Source: Pedobacter borealis DSM 19626 (lineage in GTDB: Bacteria; Bacteroidota; Bacteroidia; Sphingobacteriales; Sphingobacteriaceae). Taken from it: a DNA stretch of 64,000 nucleotides. Of the stretch, positions 52,263-60,187 are shown piece after piece. The first letter of the stretch is position 1. Every line of letters begins with the position of its first letter. The notes beneath the pieces were generated by a model that was not told the origin of the DNA, did not search any database, and saw only the letters and a program-made list of their open reading frames with translations. The position numbers and the translations under genes were made by a program. The stretch is taken from contig NZ_JAUG01000006.1 in assembly GCF_000708285.2 (NCBI RefSeq), positions 1-64,000 of the forward strand, given 5' to 3'.

Positions 52263-52969
52263 TCAGTTTTTCTCCAAAACTGTTTTCCAAACCAAGGCAC
52301 TGAGTGCCGCACCAATAATGGGTGCTACAATAAAGAGCCAAACCTGGCTTAAGGCTTCTCCGCCAACCAAAAGTGCGGGGCCAATACTTCTTGCCGGATT
52401 TACTGATACACCCGTTAACGGAATGCCCACAATATGAATGAGTGTTAAACTTAAGCCAATTGCAAGTCCTGCAAAGCCGCCGTTGATATTTTTAGTAGAG
52501 GTCGAACCGAAAATCACCAACAAGAAAATAAAGGTGAGTACAATTTCGGCAATAAAACCAGCATGCAAGCTGTAATGCTGTGAGATAGTGCTGCAAAACC
52601 ATTTTGCCCTAATCCATTTGTTGCCAAAGAATATTCTGGCTTTCCTGAGGCAATTTGCAGTAAAATAAATGCGCCTGCAATGCCGCCTAATACCTGAGCC
52701 ACAATGTAATAAGCGGCTTCAGTAATTTTCATCCGGCCAGCGATTACCATTCCGATTGAAATTGCGGGATTAATGTGACAGCCTGAAATGTGCCCAATAG
52801 CATAAGCCATTGCGGTGACTGATAAGCCAAAGGCAAAAGATATGCCTAATAAGCCTACGCCGGTTGTGCCATTTGCGCCAGCTATAACCGCGCTGCCACA
52901 GCCCATTAAAACCAATACGAGTGTGCCTAGAAATTCGGCACTGAATTTAGAAAGTTTACTTGTCTACAT
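52263..52969 (-). pseudogene. aqpZ: Aquaporin (MIP family), frameshifted with stop at codon 2
   Basis: Water or glycerol channel gene broken in two. The first part holds the first NPA motif (GCHINPAISIGM), the second part the second (GVSVNPARSIGPALL). Reading from the ATG at 52967-52969, codon 2 is TAG; without it the frame would give TSKLSKFSAEFLGTLVLVLM, a typical start. In the middle, at about 52578-52585 (CTCACAG on the minus strand), the frame shifts: LSHSITACML in one frame becomes QHYSLHAGFIAEIVL in the other, as expected if CA were duplicated. Two lesions suggest decay, though base-call error at one site cannot be excluded. Confidence 0.8.
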
Positions 52970-53724
52970 ATAATTTATTATTTAAAGGTTTAAATATTAT
53001 CCGGATGATTGTCAATCGAATATAACTAAAAATTTAGAATATAAAATGGAATAAAATGCTGGTGATTTAGCCTGATTGAATTACGGAATTTTAGACAAGA
53101 GAAAGGGACTTAAATCCATAAGCCCCATTTAAACCAAACAAACTATTTATGAAGTTTATATAAAACCCATATTAGAATAAAATGTTTTGATGAAAATTAA
53201 GAGCCTGTTTAAATTTGATACAATTATTTTACTTATCTAACATTTTTGTCACACTGAGGGTTAATTTATTTTGTAAAAATCAATATGAATGACAGATGGA
53301 TAAAAGCAGGTGAATGGTCTTGAAGTATCGTCATTTCGACCGCAGTGTTCCAAAGGAACTCCTTTGGAGGAGAAATCTTTTGAATTTGATTCAATAATTT
53401 GTACAAAGATCTCTCTCCCGAAAGTTCGGGACTGCGCTACAGTCGAGATGACGACGATTCTATTGGAGCCTGTCAATGATAGCGGAGTCGATTGCTTTTA
53501 ATATACCGAAAAACGAGTCCTCGACTACGCTCTCCACAGGAGTCCTTTGGACAGACTGACATACTAATAATTTACAATGAAATTTAAACAGGCTCTAAAT
53601 CATTTACAATTTTTGAGGACAATTATGCTTTTGTGTATTCAATTGCTGTTTTTTGCTTAAAATAAGTCCTACTGTAAGTAGCTAAATTGATAGAAAACGG
53701 CAAGCTATTTTTGGCTTTAGGGTG
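52970..53724. other. 755-bp intergenic stretch holding a MITE-like element
   Basis: No gene is supported. The main content is the 398-bp element described at 53200-53597. The left part (52970-53199) and right part (53598-53724) are AT-rich and featureless. An open frame at 53310-53501 lies wholly inside the repeat and is not credible as coding. Confidence 0.6.
53200..53597. mobile_element. MITE-like element with perfect 17-bp terminal inverted repeats
   Basis: AGAGCCTGTTTAAATTT at 53200-53216 is exactly inverted at 53581-53597. The 398-bp unit has no transposase. Inside, a second inverted structure runs from about 53329 (CGTCATTTCGACCGCAG) to about 53455 (CTGCGCTACAGTCGAGATGACG), so one repeat may sit inside another. 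No target-site duplication is obvious. Confidence 0.75.
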
Positions 53725-54561
53725 TTAAAATAGGTTGAGTTGTTCTGGCTGGTATTGGCTAGGGTCGAAATTGTAAACTTCGGGTGTGTTTTGAGTATTG
53801 CTTACGTAATACAGCGCTGTTTCCTCATATCTTGAAGCTACTTTAACAAAAGTATTGCCGGCAACATTTTTAAAAAGATTTTCAACCAGCTCTGGGTCGT
53901 TATTATCTTTTGATAAGTGGCTCAGTAATAAATGACTCATGTACGGGGCTTTATGGTTGATGAAAAGCTCCAACGCCTGTGTATTGCTTAAGTGACCGTG
54001 ACCACTTGTGATCCTCCGTTTCAAAAAATAAGGGTATCGGCCATTTTCCAGCATCTCTGTATCGTAATTGGCTTCTAAGAAAGCGGCATGACAGTTTTTG
54101 AAATGGGCAATTAAACGATCGCACACCGAACCAATATCTGTAAAAACACCCAGTCTTACCTCGTTGCATTCAACAGTAAAACTATAAGGATCGGCTGCAT
54201 CGTGAAATTTAGAAAATGCAGAAATCTTTAGACCGCCAATCTGAATGTGCTGTAAATGGCTTAATGAAAAGGTATTGTTTGCATCCAAAACTAACCGGCT
54301 GCTTTTTAGGGTAGCTGTGCTAATGTAAACCGGGAGTTTATGTTTTTTAGCAAACACCGCCAGCCCCTTAATGTGGTCGCTATGTTCGTGTGAGATAAAA
54401 ATGGCTTTTACTTTACTGATTGATAAACCTAAACGGTTCATCCGTGTTTCAACCTCTTTGCAGGTTAGGCCAACATCAACCAAAATTGCTTCATTATCGT
54501 TACCCACATAGTAACAATTGCCATTACTGCCCGAATTGATTGATGTAAAATATAGTGCCAT
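53725..54561 (-). CDS. MBL-fold metallo-hydrolase (YycJ-like)
   Basis: 278 residues of the metallo-beta-lactamase fold. The metal site is HEHSDH at 58-63, with later ligands in FSKFHDAADP, VFTDIGSVC and TSGHGHLSNT. It starts ALYFTSINSGSNGNCYYVG, as in YycJ/WalJ-type proteins that have been linked to DNA mismatch repair or cell-wall control. At 278 residues it has family length. The exact substrate is unknown. No operon partner in the window. Confidence 0.87.
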   Translation of the reverse strand: MALYFTSINSGSNGNCYYVGNDNEAILVDVGLTCKEVETRMNRLGLSISKVKAIFISHEHSDHIKGLAVFAKKHKLPVYISTATLKSSRLVLDANNTFSLSHLQHIQIGGLKISAFSKFHDAADPYSFTVECNEVRLGVFTDIGSVCDRLIAHFKNCHAAFLEANYDTEMLENGRYPYFLKRRITSGHGHLSNTQALELFINHKAPYMSHLLLSHLSKDNNDPELVENLFKNVAGNTFVKVASRYEETALYYVSNTQNTPEVYNFDPSQYQPEQLNLF

Positions 54562-54608
54562 TTTTCAGCCTGCAAGATAAGGCTTATTTGGCGAAGGAAA
54601 AAGGAAAA

Positions 54609-55052
54609 CTATACTCTTGCGCCATTGTGTTCTACCAAACGTGAAAGGAGGGGTAGAAAAGCCTGAATCAAGTTGATTTCTTCTGAGGAGAAGATTTTTT
54701 CCATGGTTTGTGCCAGCCATTCTTCTTTTATTTTTCTGCTGGCAATAATGTGTTTTTCGCCAAGCTTGGTTAAGCCGATAAAAATCTTTCGTTTATCCTC
54801 TTTGCTCGGAAAGCGTTCCACACATTTGGCATCGAATAAGCGGTTGATGATCTGCGAGATAGCTTGTTTTGATACCCTTTCCATGTCTGCCAGCTCTGTA
54901 GATAACATTTTGCCATGTTGTTCGAGCAGCGACATCGTTAACAGTTCGGCATTGCTAAAGTCTGAACTTACGTTCTGTTTGCGTAGCTGCCTGGTTAAGC
55001 GGGTAACTGTGCTTCTTAGTTTTGCGGCTATATCTTGTGTTTGAGTAGGCAT
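54609..55052 (-). CDS. MarR-family transcriptional regulator
   Basis: 147-residue winged-helix repressor. Helices: SDFSNAELLTMSLLEQHG, then LADMERVSKQAISQIINRL (recognition helix) and the wing FPSKEDKRKIFIGLTKLG. It is divergent from an MFS transporter, the usual partner. An imperfect copy of the operator described for the transporter (GTAAAT-AAA-CTTTAC, 55060-55074) lies just upstream of its own start, so it should repress both genes and respond to a small ligand, perhaps a drug exported by the transporter. Confidence 0.88.
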   Translation of the reverse strand: MPTQTQDIAAKLRSTVTRLTRQLRKQNVSSDFSNAELLTMSLLEQHGKMLSTELADMERVSKQAISQIINRLFDAKCVERFPSKEDKRKIFIGLTKLGEKHIIASRKIKEEWLAQTMEKIFSSEEINLIQAFLPLLSRLVEHNGARV

Positions 55053-55059
55053 CTTAATG

Positions 55060-55081
55060 GTAAATAAACTTTACAAAAATA
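55060..55081 (-). promoter_or_regulatory. marR promoter -7 box with operator
   Basis: On the minus strand TATTTTTG (TAnnTTTG consensus, 55074-55081) is directly followed by the operator-like GTAAAGTTTATTTAC (55060-55074). The arms GTAAAG and ATTTAC differ from perfect symmetry at one base. It ends 8 bases before the marR start codon. A repressor bound there would block initiation. Confidence 0.65.
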
Positions 55082-55183
55082 AGATTTTAATTTTGTGGAT
55101 AAACTAATATGGGTCTTTTTTTTTGTTTGAATTGTGATTCTAGTGTGATAAAAATTTCTGTTTTTGGTTTTTTGATCTGATTT

Positions 55184-55213
55184 TAGTTTTGTACTTTTGT
55201 AAAGTTACTTTAC
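55184..55213 (+). promoter_or_regulatory. MFS promoter -7 boxes with MarR operator
   Basis: Two TAnnTTTG boxes in tandem, TAGTTTTG (55184-55191) and TACTTTTG (55192-55199), each 17 bases downstream of a TTTG. The perfect palindrome GTAAAG-TTA-CTTTAC follows at 55199-55213, sharing one base with the second box and ending 11 bases before the start codon. The same arrangement is mirrored before marR. Confidence 0.7.
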
Positions 55214-55223
55214 TATTTTAAAC

Positions 55224-56453
55224 ATGAGTATTTTTCGTTCGCTAAGGCATTATAATTACAGGTTATTTTTTACAGGTCAGGCTATTTCATTAATCGGCAC
55301 ATGGATGCAGTGTGTAGCCATCAGCTGGTTGGTATATCGTTTAACAGGATCGGCTTTTTTGCTGGGACTGATTACTTTTTTGAGTTTAATCCCTTCACTG
55401 GTACTCGCGCCGTATGCTGGGAGCTATGTAGATAGGCATAATAAGTATAAGATATTGGTGATTACCCAGGTGATCCTGATGCTGCAGGCTGGTGCCCTGG
55501 CTTTGATGATCTGGTTTAAAGTATACGATATGTTCTGGATTGCAGTACTTTCACTGGTTCAGGGCTTGGTAAATGCTTTTGATGTTACCGCCCGTCAATC
55601 GTTAATGGTAAATTTAATTGATGATAAAGAAGATTTACCAAATGCCATTGCGCTCAATTCTTCCATGTTTAATGCAGCCAGGTTAATAGGCCCGGCGTTG
55701 GCAGGGGTGATTTTGAGTACTTTAGGTGAAGATATTTGTTTCCTGATCAATTTTGTGAGCTTTATTGCGGTACTGGGTTGTATGGTGATGATGAAGCTTA
55801 AACCCACCGCACATCAAAAATCGAAAGAAAATATCTGGATCGACCTGAAAAAAGGTTACGATTATCTTAAATCATCGCCAGATTTGGCATCCATGGTATT
55901 GATGATGGCTGCATCGAGTTTATTGGTAATCCCTTTCACTACTTTATTGCCTGTTTTTGCAAAAGATATTTTTAACGGAAATGCTACAACATTTGGCTGG
56001 TTTGAAAGTGCAGCAGGATTTGGTGCATTCTTCGGCGCCATTTATATGGCTACATTAAAAGTGAAGCAAAACCTGCAGAAAATTGTAATGATGTCGGGTA
56101 TTTTGCTGGCCATTTCGGTTGTAGCGCTGGCTATATCACCATCGCTTGTTCTGGCTTTAATCTGTACTGGTTTAGCTGCTTTGGGTTTGATGGCTCAAAC
56201 CTCATCTATCAATACTTATCTGCAGACTCATGCCGATGATGCAATGAGGGGAAGGACTTTAAGTTATTATATCATGGCTTATCAGGGTGTATTGCCAATC
56301 GGCAGTTTGTTGATGGGGTATTTGGCACATCTTTTTGGTACCCAAACTGTAGTTGCTTTTGAAGGTGTTGCGGGTTTGTTGATTGTGGCTGCGTTTGTGT
56401 ACAATGAAAAACATAGGAATCAATTGAACAGTAGTGCAATGTCATTAAATTAA
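55224..56453 (+). CDS. MFS transporter, EntS-like (MFS_3)
   Basis: 409-residue twelve-helix exporter of the major facilitator superfamily. The first helix and the loop-2/3 motif (APYAGSYVDRHNKYKILV) match the MFS_3/EntS group. QSLMVNLIDDKEDLPNAIAL between helices 4 and 5 is typical of this group. It probably exports a hydrophobic compound or siderophore-like molecule. It is controlled by the divergent MarR protein; operator described above. No TolC-like partner lies adjacent. Confidence 0.88.
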   Translation: MSIFRSLRHYNYRLFFTGQAISLIGTWMQCVAISWLVYRLTGSAFLLGLITFLSLIPSLVLAPYAGSYVDRHNKYKILVITQVILMLQAGALALMIWFKVYDMFWIAVLSLVQGLVNAFDVTARQSLMVNLIDDKEDLPNAIALNSSMFNAARLIGPALAGVILSTLGEDICFLINFVSFIAVLGCMVMMKLKPTAHQKSKENIWIDLKKGYDYLKSSPDLASMVLMMAASSLLVIPFTTLLPVFAKDIFNGNATTFGWFESAAGFGAFFGAIYMATLKVKQNLQKIVMMSGILLAISVVALAISPSLVLALICTGLAALGLMAQTSSINTYLQTHADDAMRGRTLSYYIMAYQGVLPIGSLLMGYLAHLFGTQTVVAFEGVAGLLIVAAFVYNEKHRNQLNSSAMSLN

Positions 56454-56495
56454 TATGTCATCTGGGATTTTTTTAATTTGGGTACGAGTGGTCGT

Positions 56496-56648
56496 CGAGG
56501 TTGTATCATAAAGGCGATTTCAGCCCAGAAGCTGTCATGTTGTCCAAAGGACTCCTACGGAGAGCCTGTCGAAACACCTCAAAGAGTATTTAAACAGGTC
56601 CTTCGACAAGCTCAGGATGACAAATTTATATTTATGATACCCCTCCTT
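56496..56648. repeat. MITE-like element, copy B (inverted)
   Basis: CGAGGTTGTATCATAAAG at the left end and TTTATGATACCCCTCC at the right. Reverse-complemented it matches copy A at 39636-39774 over nearly its whole length (CCTGAGCTTGTCGAAGGACC, ACTCTTTGAGGTGTTTCGAC). It has about 20-30 extra bases (TCTCCGTAGGAGTCCTTTGG) that copy A lacks. Confidence 0.7.
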
Positions 56649-56662
56649 AATAGATAGATAAA

Positions 56663-56696
56663 GATGCTGATCCCGAACATTCGGGACAGCATGACG
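56663..56696. repeat. CGTCA-type palindromic half unit
   Basis: GATGCTGA then TCCCGAA-CAT-TTCGGGA and CAGCATGACG. The arms GCTG/CAGC and TCCCGAA/TTCGGGA pair. It matches the right-hand half of the dispersed CGTCA repeat. It might also terminate the MFS or LacI gene. Confidence 0.55.
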
Positions 56697-56749
56697 ATCG
56701 AGTAGATACAATATTGTGCACAAAACGCTAGACGCCATGCGCCAAACGC

Positions 56750-57769
56750 TTACCCATGCACAATCACCTTACAATCCACCATTACTTTCTGGTAATTATG
56801 AATATCAATTTCTTTGTTAATCAATTGTATCAATAGTTTAATTGCATTTTCACCTACTGATTCGGGGTTTTCTTCAATAGAGGCAATGGGAGGCGAATCG
56901 AGATAACTGATGAAGGAAGTGTTCCCAAATCCTATACATTCAATTTTATTAAAGTTAGGGTGATTTATCGACCTCAGGTATTTTATTGCATCGAAGAGAA
57001 TAGGTTCTTTAAAAGCCACCAGCGCAGTGGGCATATTTTCTGGATTGGCAAATAAACTTTTGATTGCTGAAATTGTATTTTCCTTATCAAAATCGGTATA
57101 AGCAACCAATTCCGATGAAAAAGGCACTTGATTATCTTTTAATGCATTGATGTAGCCATTAAAGCGATCGTGCGTAAAATTAATCATTTTTGGACCACCT
57201 AAATAAGCAATCTTTTTATGTCCTCTGTCTATTAAAAACTTTGTGGCCTGATAACAGCCCTGAAAAGTATTGCCTAAAACTTTATGGCAGCTTAAGTTAA
57301 AACTCGGGTTTCGGGTATAATACACAACCGGAATGCCCATGTTTTCGAACTGATCTAAATGCGCAAAATCTTGAGTATGTTTTGAAATAGCCACAATTAA
57401 ACCATCAACCCGACTCCGCAATAACATATTTGCAGACTGAATCTCTTTTTCCAGATCATCGTGAGATTGACTGATGATAACATTGTATCCATTTTGTGTG
57501 GCAAACTGTTCCACTCCATAAATACTTCTGGTAAAAAAATGGTCTAAAAGATTGGGTAAAATAATGCCGATAATATGCGATTTCTTTTCCTTTAAATTAA
57601 TAGCTGATTTATTAGGGGTAAAATGCAAATCGCGAGCCATTTCCTGAACACGTTGTTTCGTGTATTCGTTTATGGTTGGGTAGTTATTAAGGGCTTTTGA
57701 TACTGTTGATACTGACATCTTTAACTTCTCAGCCAAGAATTTTAGTGTAACAGGGGTATTATTCATCAT
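56750..57769 (-). CDS. LacI-family transcriptional regulator
   Basis: 339 residues from the ATG at 57769 (a second ATG follows directly; a TTG lies 9 bases upstream). The N-terminal helix-turn-helix LKFLAEKLKMSVSTVSKALN and hinge are standard. The periplasmic-binding-like sensor domain follows (IIGIILPNLLDHFFTRSIYG; KIAYLGGPKMINFTHDRFNG). It is divergent from the two GH2 genes, and two CG-centred palindromes in the gap are likely operators. The effector is probably a sugar from the polysaccharide broken down by the neighbouring enzymes. Confidence 0.9.
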   Translation of the reverse strand: MMNNTPVTLKFLAEKLKMSVSTVSKALNNYPTINEYTKQRVQEMARDLHFTPNKSAINLKEKKSHIIGIILPNLLDHFFTRSIYGVEQFATQNGYNVIISQSHDDLEKEIQSANMLLRSRVDGLIVAISKHTQDFAHLDQFENMGIPVVYYTRNPSFNLSCHKVLGNTFQGCYQATKFLIDRGHKKIAYLGGPKMINFTHDRFNGYINALKDNQVPFSSELVAYTDFDKENTISAIKSLFANPENMPTALVAFKEPILFDAIKYLRSINHPNFNKIECIGFGNTSFISYLDSPPIASIEENPESVGENAIKLLIQLINKEIDIHNYQKVMVDCKVIVHG

Positions 57770-57811
57770 CTTTTCCAATCTGAGTGCATAGTTAAGAAAA
57801 AAAACGCAATT

Positions 57812-57829
57812 ATTTCAAACGTTTGAAAT
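57812..57829. promoter_or_regulatory. LacI-type operator, perfect palindrome
   Basis: ATTTCAAACGTTTGAAAT, 18 bases, perfectly symmetrical around CG. It lies 43 bases upstream of the LacI-family start, in the usual place for autoregulation and divergent control. Confidence 0.7.
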
Positions 57830-57865
57830 GTAGTTTCATTGGATTTTATTGCGTTTTGGCCTATT

Positions 57866-57879
57866 TTAAAACGTTTTAA
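57866..57879. promoter_or_regulatory. Second LacI-type operator
   Basis: TTAAAACGTTTTAA, a perfect 14-base palindrome around CG. Its centre is 52 bases from the centre of the first (about five helical turns), which would allow DNA looping or cooperative binding. Confidence 0.6.
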
Positions 57880-58117
57880 TCTTTCGAGCTTTTCTAAATT
57901 CGTGATCACTAGCACAAACTACCCAAATAAACACGATGAAATCATTACCTGCTCCCGGCAAATGCTGTCAAAAATCTAACTTATGCTTTTGGGGCAAATC
58001 CCTCGTTATTAATGAAAAACTAAATTTTGCTCAAATTTAGGAAGGCAGTGGAAACACCGTCTGTTAATTAATTGTTAGTTTTGAAACGATCAATTAATTA
58101 ATATTAAAACTTAAGTT

Positions 58118-59947
58118 ATGCTAAAAACAACCTATAGCGTATTTTTAATCTGCTTTTCGCTCCTTTCATCAATCAGTTACGGTCAGGTTACCGCTATACA
58201 GAACATTCAGGCCCGGAAAATCCAGAGCCTTAATGGTAAATGGAATTATATTGTTGATCCTTACGAAAACGGTTATTATGATTATCGTCACGATCCATTC
58301 GATCAGTCGAAAACCGGAACCGGAGGTTATTTCGATGATAAAATTCAGAAAGACAAGTCAGAACTGATCGAGTATGATTTCGATCATTCGCCACAAATGA
58401 ATGTTCCTGGCGATTGGAACTCGCAATCGGAAAAATTAGAGCTTTACGAAGGCAATGTGTGGCTGCGCAAAAAGTTTGATGCAAAACCAGAAAAAGGGAA
58501 AAAATACTTCGTTTATTTTGGTGCAGTAAATTACGAGGCCCATGTTTACCTCAACGGTAAAAAACTGGGTGTACACAAAGGTGGTTTTACGCCTTTCCAG
58601 TTCGATGTAACCAACAACTTAAAAGTTGGCGAAAACTCCATTGTGCTTAAAGTTGATAATATCCGTAAACAGGATGAAATTCCAACCGTAAATACCGATT
58701 GGTGGAACTATGGCGGCATTACACGCGATGTTTACTTAGCTGAATTTCCTGAACATTTTATCAGCGATTATAAACTTCAGCTTGTTAAAGGAAGCAATAA
58801 CCTGTTAAATTTTTCGGTAAAATTGGCTGACGCAACAGCAGGGCAGGAAATTACCCTTTCTATTCCAGAACTTAAGCTCGAAAAGAAATACAAAACAGAT
58901 GGCGAAGGTAAAATTGTAGATGAGTTTATCTGGAATAATTTAAGCTTATGGTCGCCTGAAACGCCGAAATTATATGCGGTAAATATTAAAACCGATAAAG
59001 AAAATATTAACGATAAAATTGGTTTCAGAACCATTCAGGTTGATGGCGATAGTATCCTGTTAAACGGTAAATCTGTTTTCTTAAGAGGAATATCACTTCA
59101 TGATGAAAATCCACTTTTAGCTGGCCGTTTACGCTCAGAAGGCGATATGCGCATGATGTTGCAATGGGCAAAAGATATGAACTGTAATTACGTTCGCCTG
59201 GCGCATTACCCGCATAACGAAGAAATGATCCGCCTGGCTGATGAAATGGGCTTATTGGTTTGGGCTGAAGTTCCCGTTTATTGGACCATCAGCTGGACCA
59301 ACCCGGCAACCTATGCCAATGCAAAAAAACAATTGACTGATTTAATCGTACGCGATAAAAACAGGGCTAGTGTAATCGTTTGGTCTATCGGTAACGAAAC
59401 CCCGTTAAGCGATGCCCGTTTGAGTTTTATGAGCAATTTGGCAGAAACTGCCCGCTCTTTGGATGATACCCGTTTAGTAGCTGCTGCTTTAGAAGTACAC
59501 CGCGAAGGAGATAATATCATTTTAAACGATCCCTTGGGCGAAAAAATCGATCTAGTTAGCTTTAATGAATACGCCGGCTGGTACTGGGGAGGTAATCCAT
59601 CAGAAATTACCAAATACAATTTCGATATTAAATATAAAAAACCTGTGGTGATTACCGAGTTTGGTGGCGATGCATTGGGTGGCTTCCACGCTGATGAAAA
59701 TACACGTTGGAGCGAAGAATACCAGGAGGCGTTATATAAAAACCAGATCGCTATGTTGAGCAAAATTGGTGCTTTACGTGGAATGACACCATGGATATTA
59801 ACCGATTTCAGATCACCAAGAAGACAACATCCTATTTATCAGAATTTCTGGAACCGTAAAGGTTTGATCAGCGAAACAGGCAAGAAAAAGAAAGCCTTCT
59901 TCGTGCTGAAAGATTTTTACGACCAGATGCAGGTCAAATACAAATAA
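58118..59947 (+). CDS. GH2 beta-glucuronidase-like glycoside hydrolase, secreted
   Basis: 609 residues with a signal peptide (MLKTTYSVFLICFSLLSSIS). GH2 architecture: jelly-roll sugar-binding domain (~35-205), Ig-like domain and TIM barrel. The acid/base is in VWSIGNETP near 425 and the nucleophile in VITEFGGDALGG near 513. The barrel and the length are closer to beta-glucuronidase than to beta-galactosidase. It is the first gene downstream of the LacI operator region and probably starts the polysaccharide operon. Confidence 0.87.
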   Translation: MLKTTYSVFLICFSLLSSISYGQVTAIQNIQARKIQSLNGKWNYIVDPYENGYYDYRHDPFDQSKTGTGGYFDDKIQKDKSELIEYDFDHSPQMNVPGDWNSQSEKLELYEGNVWLRKKFDAKPEKGKKYFVYFGAVNYEAHVYLNGKKLGVHKGGFTPFQFDVTNNLKVGENSIVLKVDNIRKQDEIPTVNTDWWNYGGITRDVYLAEFPEHFISDYKLQLVKGSNNLLNFSVKLADATAGQEITLSIPELKLEKKYKTDGEGKIVDEFIWNNLSLWSPETPKLYAVNIKTDKENINDKIGFRTIQVDGDSILLNGKSVFLRGISLHDENPLLAGRLRSEGDMRMMLQWAKDMNCNYVRLAHYPHNEEMIRLADEMGLLVWAEVPVYWTISWTNPATYANAKKQLTDLIVRDKNRASVIVWSIGNETPLSDARLSFMSNLAETARSLDDTRLVAAALEVHREGDNIILNDPLGEKIDLVSFNEYAGWYWGGNPSEITKYNFDIKYKKPVVITEFGGDALGGFHADENTRWSEEYQEALYKNQIAMLSKIGALRGMTPWILTDFRSPRRQHPIYQNFWNRKGLISETGKKKKAFFVLKDFYDQMQVKYK

Positions 59948-59949
59948 AT

Positions 59950-60108
59950 ATGAACAGATTACTGAAAATTAGTTTCGCTTCTAAAATCATGCTTTCGATG
60001 TCGCTGTTAACCCTCTCTTGTGCGAAATACAAGAGCATCAGCATTAATCCTGGGACCTTAATACAGCCACAAAAAACAGATGCAGTTACGTCATCAGGTT
60101 GTTTTTGA
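59950..60108 (+). CDS. Small lipoprotein, 52 residues
   Basis: Starts 2 bases after the GH2 stop with MNRLLKISFASKIMLSMSLL and a lipobox TLSC, so it would be a short lipoprotein with about 28 mature residues. No homologue is recognised. A short continuing frame after the stop (HQVVFDGIFSDRYRIYFLEK in another frame) suggests it might be a truncated gene. The call is tentative. Confidence 0.45.
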   Translation: MNRLLKISFASKIMLSMSLLTLSCAKYKSISINPGTLIQPQKTDAVTSSGCF

Positions 60109-60187
60109 TGGCATTTTTAGTGATCGGTATCGTATATACTTTTTAGAAAAGAAAAAATTGCGTTTAAAAGTTTAATTTTCAAAATTT

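Larger units (their letters stand above)
56454..56749. other. Intergenic region with inverted MITE copy and repeat
   Basis: A 296-base gap that holds the second copy of the element seen at 39636-39774 (here 56496-56648, inverted) and a half CGTCA repeat unit (56663-56696). An open frame across it (minus strand 56535-56738) is just repeat and was not accepted. Confidence 0.6.
57770..58117. promoter_or_regulatory. Divergent control region, LacI to GH2 genes
   Basis: A 348-base gap. It contains ATTTCAAAC-GTTTGAAAT (57812-57829) and TTAAAAC-GTTTTAA (57866-57879), both CG-centred LacI-type palindromes, closer to the regulator start. A weaker TTGAAACGATCAA (58081-58093) lies near the GH2 start. 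No coding region. Confidence 0.6.

Noticed and set aside
52514-52915. Two separate aquaporin-like genes on the minus strand
   Set aside because: They are two halves of one MIP gene joined by a frameshift; neither half alone has both NPA motifs.
53310-53501. 63-residue plus-strand frame
   Set aside because: Lies entirely within a MITE-like repeat; no start signal and no protein family resemblance.
56535-56738. 67-residue minus-strand frame
   Set aside because: Composed of the dispersed MITE-like and CGTCA repeats, not a conserved protein.
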